Positions 44,691 to 57,094 of a stretch of DNA of 64,000 nucleotides are shown piece by piece. The notes beneath the pieces were generated by a model. That model was given only the letters and a program-made list of their open reading frames with translations. It was not told where the DNA came from and did no database searches. Source of the DNA: Monoplex corrugatus (Eukaryota; Mollusca; Gastropoda; Littorinimorpha; Ranellidae). Location: contig CM060312.1 of NCBI GenBank assembly GCA_030674185.1, positions 59,591,078-59,655,077 of the forward strand, read 5' to 3'. How positions within the stretch are numbered: the stretch's first letter is position 1; the number at the start of each line of letters is the position of its first letter. The translations under genes and the position numbers were made by a program.

Positions 44691-45390
44691 TACCAATTAT
44701 CAATCTTAAGAAAAAAGTACGCAAGACTTTATCGAAAAAATACAGGTGAATGGACCATTAAGGCAGAAAAGTATAAATGACAGGAAGGCAACAGGGCAGA
44801 AAGAGTGACAGAAAAGAGGAAATTCTAGCACAGAATTTCCATAAGGTGGGGATATTTATACTGAAAGAACCCCCGGCAACCCAACGGGGGGGCTCAGGGT
44901 TATAATCGTCTCAAAACGTAAATTCATTGGAGGGAAAAAACTGGAAACAAATTACTCGTCAATGCATTCGCGCACATACTCTTAGGATATGCTCTCTGCA
45001 TTTACCACTCCGAATTTATTCCAAGGGTTTAAAAAAAATCTGATTACAAATTTAAACAAACACTAAAACATAACGTGGGCCCAAAATTACCTATAATTAT
45101 TTCGGCACATCACATTTCCTTACAGCAAAAAATGCACTTAATACATGTTGCCTACTTAATAGTTTTTGTTTACAGCCCAGCCGACTGTGTTGTCATATCA
45201 AGGTTACAACCATTTCCAAAAATAATGCTTCAACAGGGAAAAAACAGGGAAAAGAAATTTTAAGTACACATACCAATGCATTCACGTACATAATCTTAGG
45301 AAATGTCTCTGGCGTTGACCAATCCTGTCCAATTCATCACACGTGGGCTTTACAAAGAATACCTGAATACAAAGTCAAATATAAGGACAC
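44691..45390. repeat. Dispersed repeat family G, right part and following copy
   Basis: Counterpart of 25287-26000. It contains the GC hairpin end at 44869-44891 and another start at about 45160 (TTTTTGTTTACAGCCCAGCC). Confidence 0.85.
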
Positions 45391-45619
45391 TAAAACATTC
45401 AACGATATCTCGCCGAGCGGAAGAAAATGACCGATTCTTAAGATATGTAACCCCCTTTTATTTCCGTTGCCGCAATGGTATTGCTGTTGAACAAACTGAC
45501 CGATTGGTCTTAGGTGCGCACTTAAAACGATTCCCTTTATTACCTTTCAGTTTCTTTTTTGTTTTGTTTTTGTTTGTTTTTCGTTTTTGCTTTCACACTA
45601 TTTTACAGTTAGGCGCTCA

Positions 45620-46185
45620 TTAGAAAACCTACGCTTATATGGTAACCACAAGCCGACCACAAAATCTACACATATATGGTAACCATAAGCCAACCACAAA
45701 ACCTACATATATGTGGTAATCATAAGCCAACCACAAAAATCACACTATACAGCAATCAAGCCGACCACAAAAATCACACTATACAGTAATCATAAGCCAA
45801 CCACAAAGCCTGCACTATATAGTAATCATAAGCCGACCACAAAACCTACACTATACAGTAATCATAAACCAACCACAAAACCTGAACTATACAGTAATCA
45901 TAAGCCGACTACAAAAATCACTATACAGTAATCATAAGCTGACCACAAAAACCTGCACTATTCAGTAATCATAAGCCAACCACAAAACCTGCACTATACG
46001 GTAATCATAAGCCGACCACAAAAATCACACTATACAGTAATCATAAGCCGACCACAAAACCTACACTTACAGTACTCATAAGCCAAGCACAAAACCTGCA
46101 CTATACAGTAATAAGCCAACCACAAAACCTACACTATACAGTAATCATAAGCCAACCACAAAACCTAACATATATGGTAACCATA
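45620..46185. repeat. Minisatellite, unit about 37 bp, copy 2
   Basis: Counterpart of 26213-26765 with a few unit-level differences (for example CAAAGCCTGCACTATATAG near 45805). Confidence 0.95.
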
Positions 46186-46261
46186 GTAGGAAACACCTGG
46201 TTTGAGCAGCCTAATAGAAGAAAATGTACTTAAACGAGTCCAGGAGATAATACCAAAAACA

Positions 46262-47018
46262 GATGACACCGTGCTAATTGTGGAAAGTGAAAGGGACCTA
46301 CAAAACCTTGTGAATATACTTGAAATATAAAGCAAAGGTAAGGGGTTGGAACTAAACAGCAGGAAGACTGAAGTCATGGTGATCTGTAAAAAACATGAAA
46401 TCCCCTCATGCAAAATAACAGCGAACGGCAAAACCTTGAGACAGGTTGATAAGTTTAAATACCTGGGAACGATCGTTTCACCAGACAGCAGATGCACATC
46501 AGAAATAGCCAGTAGAATCGGCCAAGCCGAAACATTCAAGAAAATGGAAAGCATTCTTACCAACAAATGCCTATCAATTATCAGGAAGAATGTTCTGGAA
46601 TGTTATATAGAACCAATACTGTTGTACGGTTGCGAGGTGTGGACAGTCAAGCAAAGCCAGAACAAGGTTGAGGAAGCCGAGATGGTTTCTAAGAAGGATG
46701 TTGAGTTCCATGGACAGCAAAGAAAAACGAGACAAGTCTTGATGAAGGCAGACACAAGTAGATCATTCATACGGAAGATTACGAAAAGGCAGGCAACACC
46801 CATAGGCCATTTTATGAGGAAAGGGGAATTGGAACACCTGGTCACAACGGGAAAGCTGGGGGGAAGGAGAGCACCGGGTAGACCCGGGGAGAAGATACTA
46901 GACGGACTTGCAGTGTGGCTGAAGACGGAGGGTGGAAGAGATGCTTGAGGCAACAAGAGACAGATGGAAGTCCATACTCGCCAACGCCATGCTGCAAGGC
47001 ACCTGATGATGATGATTA
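46262..47018 (+). pseudogene. RTE-like LINE C-terminal part (family A), copy 2
   Basis: Counterpart of 26850-27605. The frame 46346-46948 (200 codons) is similar, with EVWTVKQSQ instead of KVWTVKQSQ and one codon missing. The tail is longer here: CCTGATGATGATGATT, showing the (GAT)n end clearly. Confidence 0.85.
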
Positions 47019-47340
47019 AAGTATAATATACGGCATTCGCGGTGGGGTTTTTTAAACAGGCGAGAAGTTTTGCAAACTTTTTTTCACTGTTCCAACAATT
47101 GTGTCATGACCAAACATCAGCCCCTTTAACACAATGTGTTAAGGTTAGAACGGGGTTAAGGTTAGTAGTGGTTATTATTACTTTTTTCACGTTAGATTCG
47201 GCGCGACATTTGTTCGGGCACAGTTGTCGGAACTACAAACGCCATTCACCTGACGTTATCAGAATGGCACTGAGAAAATTTATATGATAATGGGAAGGTC
47301 ATACATACCGTTTTTCATAATTTGCTGGCGATCAGTATAT

Positions 47341-48930
47341 TCATCATCATCAGGTGCCCTGCCGCATGGCGTTGGCGACCATGGACCTCCAGCCATCTCT
47401 TATCTCGTTGCCCCAAGCATCTCCCCCACCCTCTTCGTGCCCCAGCCACTCTGCGAGTCCGTCCAGCATTTTCTCCCTGGGTGTACCTGGTGCTCTTTCC
47501 CTCCAGCTTCCCCGTTGTGACCAGGTGCTCCAAATCCCCCTTCCTCATAAAATGGGCCTATAAATGTTGCCTGTCTTTTCCTAATCTTCCTTATGAGTGA
47601 TCTACTTGTGTCTGCCTCCATTAAGACTGTCTCGTTTGTTTTCTTTGCTGTCCATGGAACTCTCAACATTCTTCTTAGAAACCACATCTCGGCTGCCTCA
47701 ATCTTGTTCGGCCTTTGCTTGTTGACTGTCCACGCCTCGCAACCGTACAACAGTATTGGTTCTATATAACATTCCAGAACTCTCTTCCTCATGTTAATTG
47801 ATAGGCATTTGTTGGTAAGAATGCTTTCCATCCTGAATGTTTTGGCTTGGCCGATTCTGCTAGCTATTTTCGATATGCATCTGCTGTCTGGTGAAATGAT
47901 CGTTCCCAGTTATTTAAACTCATCAACCTGTCTCAAGGTTGTGCCGTTCGCTGTTATTTTGCATGAGGGGGATTTCATTTTTACAGATCACCATGACTTC
48001 AGCTTTCCTGCTGTTTAGTTCCAACCCCTTACCTTTGCTTTCTATTTCAAGTATATTCACAAGGTTTTGTAGGTCCCTTTCACTTTCTGCAATTAGCACG
48101 GCGTCATCTGCGTATCGAATGTTGGTTTATCATTTTTCCTCCAACCTTTAATCCATGGTCTTTCTCTAGGTTTCTGATGTTTTCGCTGTAAAGTGAAAAC
48201 AGATCTGGTGACAAAACGCAACCCTGTCTGACTCCTGATATTTTGGAAAGAGCTTATATCGGTTTTTATTCTCATTGCAGCTATTTGTTCCCAGTACATA
48301 TTTCTGATTATTCGTAGATCTTTTCCATCACTATTGAGTCTTTGTAATTGGTTGATCAATTCTTCATGTCTGACCCATCGAAAGCCTTGGTATAATCAAC
48401 AAAGCATAAATGTAAATCCTTGTTCACCTCGACTGACCTCTCTATGATAGTTCCTAGGATGTATATGGCATCAATAGTTCCTTTCCCTTCCGCAAATCCA
48501 CTGTTCATCTGCTATTTCGCTTTTGATTCTATTCCTTGTCATCATGATTATTTTTAATAGGATCTTGGTTACATGATTCAAACTGATTGTGCGATGGAGT
48601 TCGCATTCTATAGCCCCTGTCTTCTTTGGAAGTGGAATGAAAATTGATTTTGACATATCTTTGGGGATTTTTCCAGTGTCGTAAATTTCATTCAGGAGGA
48701 CTTATTTTTTCTATACCGAATTCCTCCAGGGCTTCAATCATCTCTGTAGTATGTTGTCTGGTCCTGGGGTTTTCTTGGTTTCGTCTTTTTCAATGCTGCT
48801 CTAAGTTCATCTTTCATTATGGGTGGTCCTTCAAAGTTAGTTCTTATGTGTTCTGCGTTTCTGTCATCTTCAAAAAGATCTTTAGTGTACTCTCCCCATC
48901 TGTCTAATATTTTGTCTTTTTCCATGCTAT
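47341..48930 (-). pseudogene. RTE-like LINE, long 3' part (family A), copy 2
   Basis: Counterpart of 27930-29500. A longer frame survives at the 3' end (47400-47831, 143 codons), reading MESILTNKCLSINMRKRVLE, CYIEPILLYGCEAWTVNKQR and EMWFLRRMLRVPWTAKKTNE. Copy 1 carries small deletions there. Still a dead element. Confidence 0.85.
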
Positions 48931-48964
48931 GCTAGATAGACTGAAAAAAGTCAAATAATGTTTG

Positions 48965-49255
48965 TACAAAACAATCACCAATGCCAATTAACTCTAAGAA
49001 CGGCCTTGTACAAATGACCAATGCCAGTCAACTCTATGAACGACCTTGTACAAATCTTTCATGCCAATCAACTGTAAGAACGGTCTTGTACAAATCACTG
49101 ATGCCAATCAACTCTAAGAACGACCTTGTAAAAATCATTCATGCCAATCATCTCTTAAGAACGGTCTTGTACAAATCACTAATGCCAATTAATTCTAAGG
49201 ACGACATTGTACAAATCACTAATGCCAATCAACTCTAAGGACGACCTTGGGTGTA
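48965..49255. repeat. Minisatellite, unit about 41 bp, copy 2
   Basis: Counterpart of 29525-29862, about seven units. Confidence 0.95.
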
Positions 49256-49449
49256 TTCGTATCAAATGCTAATTGTGTACACTAAGCGCCTACATTTGCT
49301 CTAACCGATGTTTTTGTAACCTTAACGCGTGGCATGGTCACTTTTTGTGGAGTTCTCGCTTTTTCCCAAGACGTCGATTTGCCTCGCTTGTTCCCCAGTT
49401 ATCACTGTTCACAAAGACTGACTTCATATCGGTCATTTTCTCAGATTAA

Positions 49450-50268
49450 ACGAAACATGGAAATTATGCCGTTTGTTCCCTATTTTCTAATTTTGTTTGA
49501 TACTAGACATGGAAATTATGCCGTTTGTTCCCTATTTTCTTATTTTGTTGTTTGATACTAGACATGGAAATTATGCCGTTTGTTCCCTATTTTGTTGTTT
49601 TGTTGTTTGATACTAGACATGGAAATTATGCCGTTTGTTCCCTATTTTCTTATTTTGTTGTTTGATACTAGACATGGAAATTATGCCGTTTGTTCCCTAT
49701 TTTGTTGTTTTGTTGTTTGATACTAGACATGGAAATTATGCCGTTTGTTCCCTATTTTCTTATTTTGTTGTTTGATACTAGACATGGAAATTATGCCGTT
49801 TGTTCCCTATTTTGTTGTTTTGTTGTTTGATACTAGACATGGAAATTATGCCGTTTGTTCCCTATTTTCTTATTTTGTTGTTTGATACTAGACATGGAAA
49901 TTATGCCGTTTGTTCCCTATTTTGTTGTTTGATACTAGACATGGAAATTATGCCGTTTGTTCCCTATTTTCTTATTTTGTTGTTTGATACTAGACATGGA
50001 AATTATGCCGTTTGTTCCCTATTTTGTTGTTTTGTTGTTTGATACTAGACATGGAAATTATGCCGTTTGTTCCCTATTTTCTTATTTTGTTGTTTGATAC
50101 TAGACATGGAAATTATGCCGTTTGTTCCCTATTTTCTCATTTTGTTGTTTGATACTAGACATGGAAATTATGCTGTTTGTTCCCTATTTTGTTGTTTTGT
50201 TGTTTGATACTAGACATGGAAATTATGCCGTTTGTTCCCTATTTTGTTGTTTTGTTGTTTGATATCTG
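49450..50268. repeat. Minisatellite, unit about 55 bp, expanded to about 15 copies
   Basis: ACATGGAAATTATGCCGTT recurs about every 50-58 bases. Two unit types, ending CTATTTTCTTATTTTG and CTATTTTGTTGTTTTG, alternate over 49560-50110, giving a higher-order dimer of about 110 bp. Copy 1 has only five units. Confidence 0.95.
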
Positions 50269-51362
50269 TTCTCTGCCTTACGTTTATGTTTGACAAAAGT
50301 CAGTTGGTCACAGATTTGTGTTCGTCTTGTCCGTTATACTGAATACACATTTCCATTCTATTTTCACTTTTTTCCCCGATTCCTTAATGTGTATAATGCA
50401 TATTACATTCGTACAACCTTCACGTGTATATCAGATTCGTACTATCCGATGGTTGTGCAATTTTGAGGCGCAAATTGTAAGACCGCTTTATATGTAGCCT
50501 CAGCGTATTAACGTAATAACGAGCGTTTTGTGTTAAACGTTGCCTTACAGTCTACAGTATAAGCCACCTAACAAAAATTTTAAAAAATAAAACCGAGTCA
50601 CGCACGCATATAGCCTCTCCTTCCCCAACACACACACACTCACAGGATTGAGAAACGGTGACGGAGGAAATTTCTAGCGCAGAATTTCCAGAACCTTACA
50701 TGTAATACACCGACAGAAAGCTCTTTGGTGCACCTTTCAGATAATGACAGCTAAAATTAGAAACAAACCGGGCCAAAGCCAACAAATAAAGAAATTTAAG
50801 GAAAATATAATAGAGTACATAAAAACTTTTAGAGGCCGTTTTCTCAAAATGGCCGTCATACAAGTTAATGACTTTAAAAAACATACATAACTTCATTTTT
50901 TTTAGTACAAGCTTTATTTTGGTACCAAAATAAATCAGCAGAATGTACACTTTCCAGTGATATGTATCTCAAAATATCCAAACTAGTTAAGACTGATTTC
51001 GTGCTGGGAGGTCACAAATGGTTACGCCATGTCTGTAAATTTCCGTTAGGCAAGACACCTTAGACATGTAAAAGATCTATACACGGTCTATCTTTTCTGA
51101 AACAATTTCTGTCCCTTTCAAAATCTTAATACATGCTACCTTTGGGAAAGGTATCCCAAATTACAAACGCAAAATCAGTTGACTAAATATGAACATGGTA
51201 CAAAAGCGAATAATAGAACAGCTAAAATAACACTACCACCACTAATAATTCCATTAGTGCCGACTTTTGGTACCTTTTATTGTTTAAAGCCCAACCGACT
51301 GCGCAGAGCTCCCGGCAACCCAACAGGGGATATGTCCAGGTAATACGTGCAAACACTGAAGT
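50269..51362. other. Unassigned sequence, copy 2
   Basis: Counterpart of 30296-31400, very few differences. No gene seen. Confidence 0.6.
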
Positions 51363-51715
51363 ATATAAAAAGAAAACATAGCCCTGGGATGCAAAACTTG
51401 CTCAGTGATGTCAACCTTTACTCTCTTGTAATAATAAAATGTCCAATTAATACGTGCAAACACTGAAGTACACACACACACACACACTGGGATGTAAACT
51501 TGTCCAACGCTCTGTCAACCGTCAACATTAACTCTAACACACACACACACACACAAACAAAAACAGCCAAACATACACACGAATCAGGCTGGCACGAGTT
51601 CTGGCCCACAAACATTCTGGTTTTGTCATCCTGGTTCCAGTACCACGAATTCCTGTTCTTGTGATCCAAACTCTTATAATCAAGTCTAGGTAACTAGATC
51701 TACCTATGCATGTGC
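51363..51715. other. Unassigned sequence with CA runs
   Basis: (CA)n runs at about 51471-51487 and 51537-51555. A phrase is repeated: AATACGTGCAAACACTGAAG at 51341 and 51449. No gene seen. This sequence lies beyond the point where copy 1 is cut by the gap. Confidence 0.5.
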
Positions 51716-52790
51716 CTCTCCCCGGAGTTGCCGTTTGCTAGATTCCTTGGAGTCGCCGTTTTCTTAAGTCACTCGGTGCACATTTCCCCGAGTTGCTGTA
51801 ATCAACATTTCCCTGGGGTCGCTGTAATCATTTCCCTGGAGTCGCTTGTAATCAACATTTCCCCGATTGCGCTGTAGTTGCCGTTTCCTGTTGTCGCCAT
51901 AGTTGCCATCGCCCCGAGTTGTCATCGTTTTCCTGGAGTCGTCATAGTCTTCCATTTCCCTGGAGTAGTCGTAGTCTTCCATTTACCTGGAGTCGTCGTA
52001 GTCGCCATCTTCCTAGAGTCGTCATAGTCGCCATTTTCCTGGAGCCGCCATTTTTATGGAGTCATTGTGGTCTCTATTTTCCTAAAGGCTGGAGTCGTAG
52101 TCGCCATTTTCCTGGAGTCGTAGTCGCCATTTCCCTGGAGTCGCCTTAGTCGCCATTTCCCTGGAGTCGCCATTTTCCTGGAACCGCCATTTTCCTGTTG
52201 GAGTCGTAGTCGCCATTTCCCTGGAGTCGTCGTAATCGCCATTTCCCTGGAGTCGTCGTTAGTCGCCATTTCCCTGGAGTCGTCGTAACCGCCATTTCCC
52301 TGGAGTCGTCGTAATCGCGATTTCCCTGGAGTCTCCATTTTCCTGGAGCCGCCATTTTCCCGGAGTCGCCGTAGTTGCCATCTTCCTGGAGTCGCCATTT
52401 TCCTTAAGTCGTCGTAGTCGCCATTTTCCTGGCGTCGTCATTTTCCTGGCGTCGTGGTAGTCGCCATTTTCGTGGAGTCGTCTAGTCGCCATTTTCCTGG
52501 AGTCTCCATTTTCCTCAATCCACCATTTTCCTGGAGTCGTCGTAGTCGCCGTTAACCTGAGTCAGTCACCGTTAACCTGAGTCACAGTCACCTTATCCTG
52601 GAGTCGTGGTAGTCGCCATTTTCCTGGAGTCCTCATAGTCGCCGTTTACCTCGAGTCGTAGTCGTCGTTAACCTGGAGTCGTAGTCGCCGTTCATCCACA
52701 GTCGCCGTTTTCCCGCGTTGCCGTAGTCGCCATTTCCCCGGAGTCGCCGTAGCCGCCATTTCCCCAGAGTCGCCATTTCCCTGCAGTACA
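51716..52790. repeat. Degenerate minisatellite, about 1.07 kb
   Basis: Built from GAGTCGTCGTAGTCGCCAT and TTCCCTGGAGTC, in units of roughly 18-27 bases with variable numbers of GTCGTA blocks. On the minus strand it gives open frames such as GKWRLRRLQGNGDYDSREMA because units are often multiples of three, but frames break at irregular units and no start or splice context is visible. Confidence 0.92.
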
Positions 52791-53189
52791 TATACAAATA
52801 GTTTGTGGGCTGCACTTTTCATTAGCACTTTAATAATTCAGGGGCCCTTTACGTGCACAGCTAATTTTAAACCCAACCATTAAGACTCAGTTTTCGAGGT
52901 GTGAATGCTTAATGATTTTATGTTTGCATAAGCATTATAATATATAAGCCACGATGGCCGACAGTTTACAGGATCTTTAACATATTTAAGGATGAACATA
53001 TTTGCTTTACATGTGTCTGCCTGTTCTTTTATAAAGCACTTGTGGTTCATCTGTTTTGATCATAACGTTAGAGTTGATAAGCCCTTCCCTCGTTTGTTCA
53101 TTCTTCCTTTTCTTTGATCCTAAAAAAGGGGAAAGTTAAAGTCTCTGCCATCTCACTCCCCTAGAACCCCGGGGTTATGGCACTATCTA
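52791..53189. other. Unassigned sequence
   Basis: AT-rich, no gene or repeat recognised. Confidence 0.5.
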
Positions 53190-53340
53190 GGTAGAACCTC
53201 AAGACCTGGCCAGCTCATGGGTTTGTGTGCAGTCTTAAGACTTGTGCCGTGATCATTTTGGATCATCACATGGCACCTGTGACGTTAGTGCATGTGAAAT
53301 TCATTCCGAGCACGAAGACATCTTGAGAACTTGGAATTAG
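53190..53340 (-). repeat. Dispersed repeat (family D), minus copy
   Basis: Reverse complement shows TTCTCAAGATGTCTTC, CATGCACTAACGTCAC, GGTGCCATGTGATGATC and ACCCATGAGCTGGCCAGGTC in the same order as 11130-11290. Confidence 0.7.
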
Positions 53341-53420
53341 AATTTTATTCTATGACTATAGAATACATGTACTTTTTTACCCTACTGTTGGGATTTTCAT
53401 TCTTTTACTGTTATTTTTTT

Positions 53421-53895
53421 CTTTAGAGCCCAGCCGATTGCGTAGAGCCATATCAGGGCTATAACCCATTTCAAAACATACTTCAACAAGGGGGGGGGGG
53501 GGGGGAAGTACACAATGCATTCACGCACACAATCTAAAGATTATGCCCCTGGAATCGACCATTCCAATTTATCGCACAGGGGATATGGAAAACGTACCTG
53601 AACACACATTGAACATTACCGATGGCACTTAAACATAAAAACGGCCCTACATTACCTACATTGCTTTTGCATATCGCATTTCCCTACAGTCAAAAACCCA
53701 CTTTGTATATGTACACAATTATCAATCCTTAGAGAAAGTACGTAAGACTTAACACATACAGGTGAATGGACCAAAGGCAGAAAAATGAAAAAGGAAAGGA
53801 ACAAGAGCGACAAAAGATGAAAATTTCTAGCACATAATTTCCAGAAGGTGGGATTTAATATACTGAAAGAGCCCCTGGTATCTCCACAGGGCCGT
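53421..53895. repeat. Dispersed repeat family G with G16 run
   Basis: Starts TTTAGAGCCCAGCCGATTGCG and ends AGCCCCTGGTATCTCCACAGGGCC, with GCATTCACGCACACAATC and ATTTCCAGAAGGTGGG inside. A run of 16 G (53490-53505) replaces the usual A-rich stretch. Confidence 0.85.
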
Positions 53896-55520
53896 TGTTA
53901 AGGGCTGACGTGTACTTGCTTTACATATGTAACTGGGAAACGCCTAACCAACTAGCACATAGAAATCACTGTTTTATTACAATGTTCCCTTTGTCACCGT
54001 GTTACGGTTCATCTCCGTTCATCATTGTGACAATCCGTTTCACCCCTCCCTCGGTTGTAGTGCTTTGTATATTTGTGCAACTTTTTAATATAAATGGTAT
54101 ACTCGTAGGAGTAGAGAAGATAGGACCATCTGTAAACATCCATTGAGACCCAATGATACTATCCTTTTATACGCGTTTTTAATTTAAGGGGCATATTCGA
54201 TCATACAAATGAAGGTGATTTCGGTACTAGCAGGTCTGCCATTAAACCGAACACTACACTCGTTACCATTTACACCTGCAATATTTCACACAATACATAC
54301 AATATTTACATTTTAACACAACTCCTACAGTATTTGCCTTTTCAACACCTACTGGTATGTCACGTTTTACAAACTTATCTGGGCAAGCCTACAGCTTCAG
54401 TGTAATCATCTGAACCACTTACCTGTCCCAAAATTCAGGTGTCTCGAAGACAACATGCAACTGACATGACGTGACGGCGTCCTTTATGTGACGTCGTCCT
54501 GATGTCATGTCGTCCTCGACGACGAACCAGACGTGGTCCCTGGTGATATGATCCTTGATGACGTGGATCTCATTGTGGTCCTTGGTGTGGTTCTGGTTAC
54601 CTTAAGATGTTCTCCCTTCAAAAGTGTTCCACCTTGTCTTTTGCTCCGAACCGTAGTTCTTGTAGTTCTAGAAGGCTGAAATGTCCCGACACTTGTAGAC
54701 TAAGATCCATACTCTTGTCCTTGCCTCGATAACGAAATAGCGACGTCCTCGATGGTAGCTCAGATTGGTTCAGTTCAGGACTACAATAATCTTGGGGTTT
54801 TCTTTTCTTCTTTTTTTTTTGGGGGGGGGGGGGGAGGGGGTAGCTGTAGGTGTCCAAGTCTGCATACAGTCAGGCAACACTGCTGGTAGACACCGAGATG
54901 GGGCAGTGGGTTTTAGTCTGGACAGGATGATGAACATGGGATGGGACTGTACAAGATCAGTGGGGCTGGATGTGAAAAGGAAGGGGGGCAGGAGGAGCGG
55001 CAAGTTAGGCGCAGACAGTATCAAGTGAGGGCGAGGTGGGTCAGGACAGAGGATGGACTGGGGAGTGGGGATCCAGCTTCAGATATTCCACAAGTCCCAG
55101 TCTGTTTTTCCCCAAACGTTTTGCGTCCTGTACTGCTTCAGTCTTTGGAGACAGGGAGATGCTTAGTCTGCCAATCTTTTTGTTTGCTGTGGCGTTTTCG
55201 TCGTCTTTTTGGTGACTTGTCTTTTGGGAGGGGTTGGGAGGATTTAAGGGAGGGGCTGAGTGGGCTAGAAGGACAAGACTTCAGTAAAGAAACAGATGAA
55301 TAGAAGGGATGAACGGAAAGAAAGAAAAACATTTTACTGTTCTGAATACTGGAGCGACTTACTAATCTAACAAAAACGCATGAAAATGAATAGGAAAAAA
55401 AAAACTCCGCATTACAACTATCAGGAAAACAGGGTCACCATCATGAAAAGACAAAGATGGACTGGGAACATCATTCCAAGAGAGCAGGCTACCATCCGGA
55501 TTGGGTTCTTATACCGTTTC
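53896..55520. other. Unassigned sequence
   Basis: No gene recognised. At 54465-54570 TGACG/TGATGTCATG words recur within a GTCGTCC-rich imperfect repeat. At 54808-54840 a T run passes into a long G run. The 120-codon plus frame at 54941-55303 has no family signature and low-complexity Gly/Arg content. Confidence 0.45.
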
Positions 55521-55914
55521 ATATTGCTTACAGCCCAGCCGACTACTAGAGTATCACCCGAATTGCCTTTCTCTGAACACGAGTAGGAAAGAACACCTGT
55601 TGACCAACAACAGACCCTACCTTAAGGCCCTTAAACACGCACTGTGTAGCTGGTCCACAACAGATATGAAAAAACTCTGCCACTGCCTCATATGCCAACG
55701 GGATAATATAAGGTTGGTCCATCTGACAAATCGAAAGAAAAATGGACATAATATACATATAAAACTGAAGATAATCTGATGTAAAATAGCACGAGAAAAC
55801 GAAGCGAAGACCATTAGAAGCACCGACGATCCCCTCAGAGAATGTAATACTTTCGAAAGAAAGTTACAGCTCATAGTTTAAAAAGCCCAGCCGACTGCGT
55901 TGAGACATACCAGG
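55520..55914. repeat. Short fragments of family G and array-like sequence
   Basis: CATATTGCTTACAGCCCAGC at 55521 and TTTAAAAAGCCCAGCCGACT at 55876 mark two isolated starts of family G, as at 15005. The interval between is not recognised. Confidence 0.55.
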
Positions 55915-57090
55915 GCAAGGAATAGAATCAAAAGAGAAATAGCAGATGAACAGCGTCGATTTGTGGAAGGGAAAGGAACTATTAATGCCATATACACCCT
56001 AAGAACTATCAGAGAGGTCAATCGAGGTGAACAAGGATTTATATTTATGCTTTGATTATACCAAAGCTTTCGATCGGGTAAGACATGAAAAATTGATCAA
56101 CTAGAAAGACTCAATATTGATGGAAAAGATCTACGAATAATCAGAAATATTGGGAACAAACAGCTGCAATGAGAATAAAAATAGATATAAGCTCTTTCCA
56201 AAACACCAAAAGAGGAATCGGCCAGGGTTGTGTTTTGTCACCAGATGTGTTTTCACTTTACAGCGAAAACATGAGAAACCTAGAGGAAGACCATGGATTA
56301 AAGGTTGGAGGAAAAAATGATAAACATTCAATATGCAGATGACGCCGTGCAAATTGCAGAAAGTTAAAGTGGCCTACAAAACCTTGTGAATATACTAGAA
56401 ATAAAAAGCAAAGGTAAAGGGTTGGAACTAAACAGCAGAAGACTGAAGTCATGGTGATCAGTAAAAAAAAACATGAAATCTCCTCATGCAAAATAACAGC
56501 AAACGGCACAATCTTTTGACAGGTTAAGTTTATATACCTGGGAACGATCATTTCACCAGACGGCAGATGCACATCAGAAATAGCCAGCAGAATCGGCAAA
56601 GCCAAAACATTCAAGATGGAACGCATTCTTACCAACAAATGCCTATCATTTATCAGGAAGAGTGTTCTGGAATGCTATATAGAACCAATACTGTTGTACG
56701 GTTGCGAGGCGTGGACAGTCAAGCAAAGCCAGAACAAGATTGAGGCAGCCGAGATGTAGTTTCTAAAAATTATGTTGAGTTCCATGGACAGCAAAGAAAA
56801 CAAACGAGACAGTCTTGGAGACAGACACAAGTAGATCATTCATAAGATTAGGAAAATGCAGGCAACATTCATAGGCCATTTCATGAGGAAAGGGGAATTG
56901 GAACACCTGGTTACAACGGGAAGCTGGAGGGAAGCTGGAGGGAAGGAGAGCACCGGGAAGACCCAGAGAGAAGATACTGGACGGACTTGCAGTGGCTGAA
57001 GACAGGGAGGGTGGAAGAGATGCTTGCGGCAACAAGAGATAGACAGATGGAAGTCCATAATCGCCAACGCCATGCGGCAAGGCACCATGA
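55915..57090 (+). pseudogene. RTE-like LINE reverse transcriptase (family A)
   Basis: This is the only family A copy here with the RT core on the plus strand. NRIKREIADEQRRFVEGKGT is followed by DYTKAFDRVRHEKLI (motif A, from 56054), then IGQGCVLSPDVFSLYSEN (about 56215-56270), QYADDAVQIAES (YADD at 56332-56343), LELNSR, YLGTIISPDGR-like sequence, LLYGCEAWTVKQSQ, and a 3' end GCAAGGCACCATGATGAT. Frame changes and stops occur between the blocks (for example in front of DYTKAFD). The endonuclease is missing. The 5' junction lies right after a short family G start. Confidence 0.87.
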
Positions 57091-57094
57091 TGAT

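Larger units (their letters stand above)
31501..51362. repeat. Large duplicated block, copy 2 (right of the gap)
   Basis: It matches 8215-31400 in order and orientation. Private features: the jumps at about 32738, 33079 and 33268 that skip parts of copy 1; a 534-bp MITE at 36018-36551; a 1,806-bp LINE at 42885-44690; and an expanded minisatellite at 49450-50268. Base differences elsewhere are sparse, of the order expected between two haplotypes of an outbred animal (inference, not counted). Confidence 0.95.

Noticed and set aside
52054..52492. Arg/Gly/Asp-rich repeat protein on the minus strand
   Set aside because: The frame follows from minisatellite unit sizes and breaks at irregular units. 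Not called as a gene, listed only as a low-interest finding.
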